Below are positions 59,897-64,000 of a stretch of DNA of 64,000 bases, in pieces. The DNA comes from Streptomyces cavernae (GTDB lineage Bacteria; Actinomycetota; Actinomycetes; Streptomycetales; Streptomycetaceae), in contig NZ_ML137709.1 in the NCBI RefSeq assembly GCF_004023625.1, positions 288,971-352,970 of the forward strand, read 5' to 3'. A program made the position numbers and the translations under genes. The first letter of the stretch is position 1. Each line of letters begins with the position of its first letter. The notes under the pieces are model-generated. The model worked only from the letters and a program-made list of their open reading frames with translations. It was not told the DNA's origin and did no database searches.

Positions 59897-62653
59897 ATGA
59901 CCACCGGACTGCATCCTGGGGGTCCTCCCCAGGACCCCCGGCCGAGTGCTCCGCCGCCGCAGCGGCGCGAGCCGGCCGACCGGCAACCCCAGCACGTCCC
60001 GCACGTCGACAACCGGACGAGGAGTTCTGTGATCACCGCGCGCGCGGCCGCCAGCTTCGAGCCCGTCGGACGATCCGTCGCGACCGCCCGTTCGTTCGTC
60101 CGTGACACCCTCCAGGGCTGGGGCTTCGCCGACATCGTCGACGACGCCGTCGTCCTCACCAGCGAACTGGTCACCAACGCGGTGGTACACGCGGGCACAT
60201 CCGCCGACGTCCTGTGTCTGCGCGCGGACGACGGAGTACGCATCGAGGTCGCCGACCGCTACCCGGAGCGCGAGATCCCCCTGCAGGGCTCGCCCGTCAA
60301 CATGGGCAGCCCCGACCGCGAGGGCGGCCGCGGACTCCAGTTGTGCGCGGCCCTCGCCGGCCGCTGGGGCGTCGAGTACACCCCCACCCGCAAACACGTG
60401 TGGTTCCAGCTCGACCTCCCCGACCGCCCGGTCGGCACCCGGACCGCGGGCCCCTCGCTCCCCTCCGACCTCCTCCCGCTCGCCGACGGCCGGGTCAGGG
60501 TGGCGGTCGTCCAGATCGACCGCTCCTCCGCCATCACGGCCTGGAACGAGGACGCGGAGGACCTGTTCGGTTATGCGCCCGAACAGGTCATCGGCAAGCC
60601 GCTGACCGACCTCGCGGCCTGGCCGCACACCCCCGGCACCAGCACCGGAATCGTGGAGGCCCTGCAACTGTCCCGCTGGGAGGGCAGTTACGGCATCCGC
60701 GACGCCAACGGCCGCGTGATCCCCGTCTACGCCTCCCATCTGAGGGTCCGTGACACCGGCGGCGAACCGTCCACGGTCTGTCTCCTCGTACGGGACCACG
60801 AACGCGCCGTCCTCCAGACCCCGCTGCGCGTCCCGGCCTCCGAGGCGGCCTCACACCCCGACGGCACAGGCGGCGCGGACCCCTTCGAGGTCTTCATCGG
60901 CTCCCCCGCCCCCGACGACCTCGACGGCCTTCTGCAGCGCACGGTCGAGCGCGCCCGCGACATGCTCGACGCGGACTCCGCCTTCCTCCTCCTGGCCACC
61001 GACGACGAGACGGAGCTGGAGGTACGGGCCTCAACCGGCCTTCCGTCGGCCCGTCAGCGCTTCGCCCGCGTACCGGTCGAGGCGGGCCCCGGGCGTTACG
61101 GCTCGGCCCGCATGCCAGCCGTCCACGACGACCTCGCGGCCGTCCCCGGCGCGGTCCCCCTGCTCAGCGGCACGGGGATGCGCTCGGTGGTCACGGTCCC
61201 GCTGAAGGTCGAGGGCCGCCTCACCGGTTCCCTGGGCGTCGCCGCCGAGGCACCGGCCCGCTACTCCAACGAGGAGGCCCTGCGCCTGCAGTTCGCGGCC
61301 GACCGCATCGCCCTTGCCGTCGAGTCCGCGCGCCTCGGGGAGCTGGAAAGGCTGCGCCGTGGCTCACTCAGCTTCCTCGTCGAGGCCTCCGACCTGCTCG
61401 CCGGCACCCTGGACCGCGACCAGACCCTGGCCTTGATGGCCCAGATGACCATCCCCACCCTGGCCACCTGGTGCGCCGTCTACACGATCGCCGACCAGGC
61501 CTCCGAGCCGTATCTGTCGTACGTCCTCCACGAGGACGAGGACCGTATCGACGACCTCAAGGCCCTGCTGTCCAGGATCCCCCCGCCGGACCCGATCCCC
61601 ACACCCGGCGCCCGCGTCTGGAGGGCGCCCGCGGACGCGGCGCACGAGGCGGCCCTGCGGACCTCCATGCGCAGGCTGGGCCGCGGCGAGCCCGCCACCG
61701 TCAGTGCCGGCATCGGCGCCACGCTCGCCACCGCCGCCGCGGTGGGCGGTGAGACGGTGGTGCTGCCGCTGGTGGCCCGCAACCGCGTCATCGGCATGCT
61801 GACGCTGGGCAAGCCGTCGGACGAACACTTCCGCCAGGAGATCCTGGAGCTGGCCGAGGACCTGTCCAGAAGAGCCGCCCTGGCTCTCGACAACGCCCGG
61901 CTGTACTCGGAGCGCATGGCCATCAGCCAGTCCCTCCAGCGCAGCCTGCTCCCGCCGGAACTCCCGCAGGTGGCGGGCGTCGAGGTCGACGTCATCTATC
62001 GCGCGGCCGGCGAGGGCAACGAGGTCGGCGGCGACTTCTACGACCTCTTCCCGATCCGTGACGGCGCCTACGGCTTCGCCATCGGCGACGTGTGCGGTAC
62101 GGGCCCGGAGGCGGCGGCCGTCACGGGCCTCGCCCGGCATGCGTTGCGTTTGCTGGCCCGTGAGGGTTTCGACGGTCCGGCGGTTCTGGAGCGCCTGAAC
62201 TCGGCGATCCTCGACGAAGGCGCCCGCAGTCGTTTCCTCACCCTCTTGTACGGCGAGTTGTGGCCCCAGGAGGACGGCAGCGCCGTACTGAAGGTCGTAT
62301 GTGCCGGCCACCCGCTGCCCCTGCGTCTGCGCCAGGACGGCTCGGTCGAACCGGCCGCCGACCCTCAGCCCCTGCTCGGTGTGCTCGAGGACCTGGAGCT
62401 GTACGAGCAGACGATCACATTGCATCCGGGTGACGTCCTGCTGTGTGTGACGGACGGCGTCACCGAACGCCGGGAGGGCACCCGCATGTTGGGGGACGAC
62501 GGCCTCCTGGAGGTCCTCACCACGTGCACGGGCCTGACGGCGGGCGCGGTGGCGGCCCGTGTGATGCGCGCGGTGGAACGCTTCGCGTCGGACGCCCCGT
62601 CGGACGACATGGCGATTCTGGCGATGCGGGTGCCCGGGCTGCAGAACGACTGA
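59897..62653 (+). CDS. osaC: OsaC-like multidomain phosphatase / anti-sigma kinase
   Basis: The 918-aa protein has, in order: an RsbW-type HATPase domain (about 50-150; LTSELVTNAVVHA, REGGRGLQL), a PAS domain (about 195-300; ITAWNEDAEDLFGYAPEQVIG), two GAF domains (about 335-480 and 500-660) and a SpoIIE/PP2C phosphatase (about 675-915; EVGGDFYDLF, IGDVCGTGPEAA, VTDGVTERREG). In S. coelicolor OsaC modulates SigB after osmotic stress. GGAGGGG lies 9-10 nt before the ATG. The gene diverges from osaA, and a terminator follows. Confidence 0.92.
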   Translation: MTTGLHPGGPPQDPRPSAPPPQRREPADRQPQHVPHVDNRTRSSVITARAAASFEPVGRSVATARSFVRDTLQGWGFADIVDDAVVLTSELVTNAVVHAGTSADVLCLRADDGVRIEVADRYPEREIPLQGSPVNMGSPDREGGRGLQLCAALAGRWGVEYTPTRKHVWFQLDLPDRPVGTRTAGPSLPSDLLPLADGRVRVAVVQIDRSSAITAWNEDAEDLFGYAPEQVIGKPLTDLAAWPHTPGTSTGIVEALQLSRWEGSYGIRDANGRVIPVYASHLRVRDTGGEPSTVCLLVRDHERAVLQTPLRVPASEAASHPDGTGGADPFEVFIGSPAPDDLDGLLQRTVERARDMLDADSAFLLLATDDETELEVRASTGLPSARQRFARVPVEAGPGRYGSARMPAVHDDLAAVPGAVPLLSGTGMRSVVTVPLKVEGRLTGSLGVAAEAPARYSNEEALRLQFAADRIALAVESARLGELERLRRGSLSFLVEASDLLAGTLDRDQTLALMAQMTIPTLATWCAVYTIADQASEPYLSYVLHEDEDRIDDLKALLSRIPPPDPIPTPGARVWRAPADAAHEAALRTSMRRLGRGEPATVSAGIGATLATAAAVGGETVVLPLVARNRVIGMLTLGKPSDEHFRQEILELAEDLSRRAALALDNARLYSERMAISQSLQRSLLPPELPQVAGVEVDVIYRAAGEGNEVGGDFYDLFPIRDGAYGFAIGDVCGTGPEAAAVTGLARHALRLLAREGFDGPAVLERLNSAILDEGARSRFLTLLYGELWPQEDGSAVLKVVCAGHPLPLRLRQDGSVEPAADPQPLLGVLEDLELYEQTITLHPGDVLLCVTDGVTERREGTRMLGDDGLLEVLTTCTGLTAGAVAARVMRAVERFASDAPSDDMAILAMRVPGLQND

Positions 62654-62677
62654 CGGCGGGGACCCCGCACATACGAC

Positions 62678-62707
62678 AAAGGCCCCGCCCTGTTGGGCGA
62701 GGCCTTT
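62678..62707. terminator. Terminator between osaC and tRNA-Thr
   Basis: AAAGGCC-CCGCCC pairs with GGGCGA-GGCCTTT around a TGTT loop with a single C/A mismatch. It is flanked by AAA on one side and TTTTC on the other, so it can work on both strands for these convergent genes. Confidence 0.9.
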
Positions 62708-62713
62708 TCGTTG

Positions 62714-62789
62714 TGGAGCCCCCAAACGGAATCGAACCGTTGACCTTCTCCTTACCATGGAGACGCTCTACCGACTGAGCTATAGGGGC
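62714..62789 (-). tRNA. tRNA-Thr(GGT)
   Basis: A complete 76-nt cloverleaf has a 7-bp acceptor stem GCCCCTA/TGGGGGC with one G-T pair. Anticodon arm TCTCC-ATGGTAA-GGAGA places GGT in the loop, the T-arm is GGTTCGATTCC, and the CCA end is encoded. It reads ACC and ACT codons. No integrase or attachment-site duplication is nearby. Confidence 0.97.
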
Positions 62790-62905
62790 CGGTCGCCGTG
62801 CGAGGTTTCCTTCGCGGCAACGGAAGAGATCATACCCCGAACGAAGAGGTGCTCCCAACCTCGTCCCGGGTGCGGGCGCCTCGGCACCCGAAGAACCGAA
62901 GGGTC

Positions 62906-63583
62906 CTAGAACGCGGGCTGAAGCAGGCCGCCGAGGGCGTTGCAGGCGGAGACGACGCGGTGCATCTCACGCTTCGTCAGTGAGGCGTCCACGGGCAGCG
63001 CCAGTGTCTCGTCGGAGGCCAGTTCGGTCTCCGGCAGACGGATGTCGCGCCGGAATCCGGGCATGCGGTGCACGGGTGTCTTCACCGGCACCCGGCACTC
63101 GACGCCTCTGGACCGCAGGGCCCGTGCGAAGGCGTCACGGTCGGGCCGGCCGTTGCCGGGCACCCGCACGATGTACTGCTGGTAGGTGTGCTCACCGCCG
63201 CCGTCGGGGGTGTGTACCCCGCGCAGCCGCCCGTTGAGGTAGGCGGCGTGGGCCCGACGCCGAGCGACCTCGTCGTATGGCGTCTCGGACTCGCCCTGCT
63301 CGAGGATCAGCAGTTCGTGGCGTCGGCCGACCTCACGCAGGCCGGGGATGTCAGCCGACCTGCCGAAGCGGTGCACCACGATCAGCGCCGCGGTACGGAA
63401 GGTCACCGCGGCCTCGACGGAGGCTGCGCTGAGGCAGTACGTCACCGGATCGATGTCGGCGAACACCGGCATCGCACCGGCGGCCTTCACGGCCTCGGCA
63501 ACCTCGACGTTCCCGAACGCCGGCACGATGACCTCGTCGCCGGCGCCGATGCCTGCGGCACTGAGCATTGCAGCGGTACCCAT
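62906..63583 (-). CDS. DegT/DnrJ-like protein lacking the PLP-lysine region
   Basis: The 225-aa protein resembles the start and end of DegT/StrS sugar aminotransferases. GIGAGDEVIVPAFGN, AGAMPVFADIDP and TAALIVVHRFGRSADI match the large-domain start; HTYQQYIVRVPG and RGVECRVPVKTPVHRMP match the C-terminal domain. The roughly 130 residues between them, including the PLP lysine, are absent: LLILEQGESE joins directly to ARRRAHAAYLNGRL. The join is in frame and the reading frame intact. I believe this short form is conserved in Streptomyces. The ATG at 63583 lacks a clear Shine-Dalgarno sequence. It follows the rRNA terminator on the same strand. Confidence 0.75.
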   Translation of the reverse strand: MGTAAMLSAAGIGAGDEVIVPAFGNVEVAEAVKAAGAMPVFADIDPVTYCLSAASVEAAVTFRTAALIVVHRFGRSADIPGLREVGRRHELLILEQGESETPYDEVARRRAHAAYLNGRLRGVHTPDGGGEHTYQQYIVRVPGNGRPDRDAFARALRSRGVECRVPVKTPVHRMPGFRRDIRLPETELASDETLALPVDASLTKREMHRVVSACNALGGLLQPAF

Positions 63584-63628
63584 ACCGGGGATGCTGCTCG
63601 GGCAACGTGAACACGAAGTGACGCCGAA

Positions 63629-63672
63629 CAAAAAAGAGCTGGTCCCCGAACCGAAGTCGAGGAACCAGCTCT
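63629..63672 (-). terminator. rRNA operon terminator
   Basis: On the minus strand AGAGCTGGT (63672-63664) pairs with ACCAGCTCT (63643-63635), followed by a run of Ts: a classic intrinsic terminator 13 nt after the 5S gene. Confidence 0.95.
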
Positions 63673-63685
63673 ATTTCAATATTTG

Positions 63686-63802
63686 TTCGGCGGCGTCCTA
63701 CTCTCCCACAGGGTCCCCCCTGCAGTACCATCGGCGCTGTAAGGCTTAGCTTCCGGGTTCGGAATGTAACCGGGCGTTTCCCTCACGCTATGGCCACCGA
63801 AA
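63686..63802 (-). rRNA. rrf: 5S ribosomal RNA
   Basis: The roughly 117-nt sequence begins TCGGTGGCCATAGCG and contains CGAACCCGGAAGCTAAG and GGGAGAGTAGGACGCCGCCGAA, the standard actinobacterial 5S rRNA. The ends are set by pairing of the terminal helix and may be off by 1-2 nt. Confidence 0.96.
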
Positions 63803-63895
63803 CACTATGAAACACTCAACACCCGCACCGCCAACAAAAACCCTTGGCGGGGTTGTTCGTGGTTTCAGAACCAACACAGTGGACGCGAGCAACTG

Positions 63896-64000
63896 AGGAC
63901 AAGCCCTCGGCCTATTAGTACCGGTCAACTCCACACGTTACCGTGCTTCCATATCCGGCCTATCAACCCAGTCGTCTACTGGGAGCCTTACCCCATCAAG
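63896..64000 (-). rRNA. rrl: 23S ribosomal RNA, 3' end (partial)
   Basis: The last 100 or so nucleotides of 23S rRNA run into the window edge; GGACGAC-like and GACCGGTACTAATAGGCCGAGGGCTTG are recognisable 3'-terminal sequences. The 5' bulk of the gene and the 16S gene lie beyond the window. A GC hairpin at 63829-63850 in the 23S-5S spacer is probably a processing stem. Confidence 0.93.

Noticed and set aside
62714..62789. tRNA-Thr as an integration site
   Set aside because: No integrase, no duplicated 3' tRNA end and no change in gene content around it.

Overview
This window is a piece of a Streptomyces core chromosome. The GC content is high, with GC-biased third codon positions that leave long open frames antisense to nearly every gene. 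GTG and TTG starts are common. The gene content and order (hflX-rshA-dapF-miaA-miaB, gluRK/gluABCD, recA-recX, lhr-nei, dps-clgR-cinA-pgsA-rimO-ftsK, osaABC, then an rRNA operon) match, from memory, the S. coelicolor SCO579x to SCO574x interval. I see no integrase, transposase, prophage, CRISPR array or large biosynthetic cluster.

Layout. 1-6.3 kb: the tail of a secreted serine peptidase, the ribosome-associated GTPase HflX, a secreted M1 aminopeptidase and the (p)ppGpp enzyme RshA. 6.6-13.2 kb: dapF and the tRNA A37 modification genes miaA and miaB, with small conserved hypotheticals, an MT0933-type antitoxin-like protein and a MazG-like pyrophosphohydrolase. 13.5-22 kb: a Tat-exported amidase, an orphan TAXI solute-binding protein, the GluK/GluR two-component system and the divergent gluABCD glutamate importer. 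22-29 kb: a flavin monooxygenase, a cysteine dioxygenase-rhodanese operon behind a cysteine-rich leader peptide, and an FtsX-like permease with its HTH regulator. 29-36.7 kb: recX-recA with a LexA-type operator, an AI-2E family permease, and an AraC-AzlC-AzlD operon. 36.7-43.3 kb: the Lhr helicase, a Nei glycosylase and an SDR. 43.5-53 kb: dps, clgR and the translationally coupled rimO-pgsA-cinA cluster, preceded by a RodZ-like gene and ftsK. 53-62.7 kb: the osmoadaptation module osaB-osaA-osaC, whose OsaA carries about twelve HAMP units. 62.7-64 kb: tRNA-Thr, a DegT-like protein lacking the PLP-lysine region, and the 3' end of an rRNA operon (5S and part of 23S).

Links between the genes. Glutamate sensing and uptake (GluK/GluR/GluABCD, perhaps with the TAXI protein) form one unit. 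Cysteine breakdown (leader, dioxygenase, rhodanese) forms another. DNA repair and segregation are represented by recA, recX, lhr, nei, dps and ftsK, and stress and osmotic signalling by rshA, clgR and osaABC.

The most distinctive sequence features are regulatory or repetitive. They are the Cys leader with a following hairpin, an 11-bp-spaced direct repeat between gluR and gluA, two leaderless TACGGT-N6-ATG promoters, a 27-bp-stem hairpin beside a 128-bp tandem duplication of a gene's 3' end, and several minisatellites with periods of 30-33 bp at gene 3' ends. Nothing here amounts to a wholly new multi-gene system. The strongest candidates for new biology are the cysteine leader/attenuator and the possible TAXI-GluK sensor pairing. 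All functional calls are by motif recognition, and no database search was possible.
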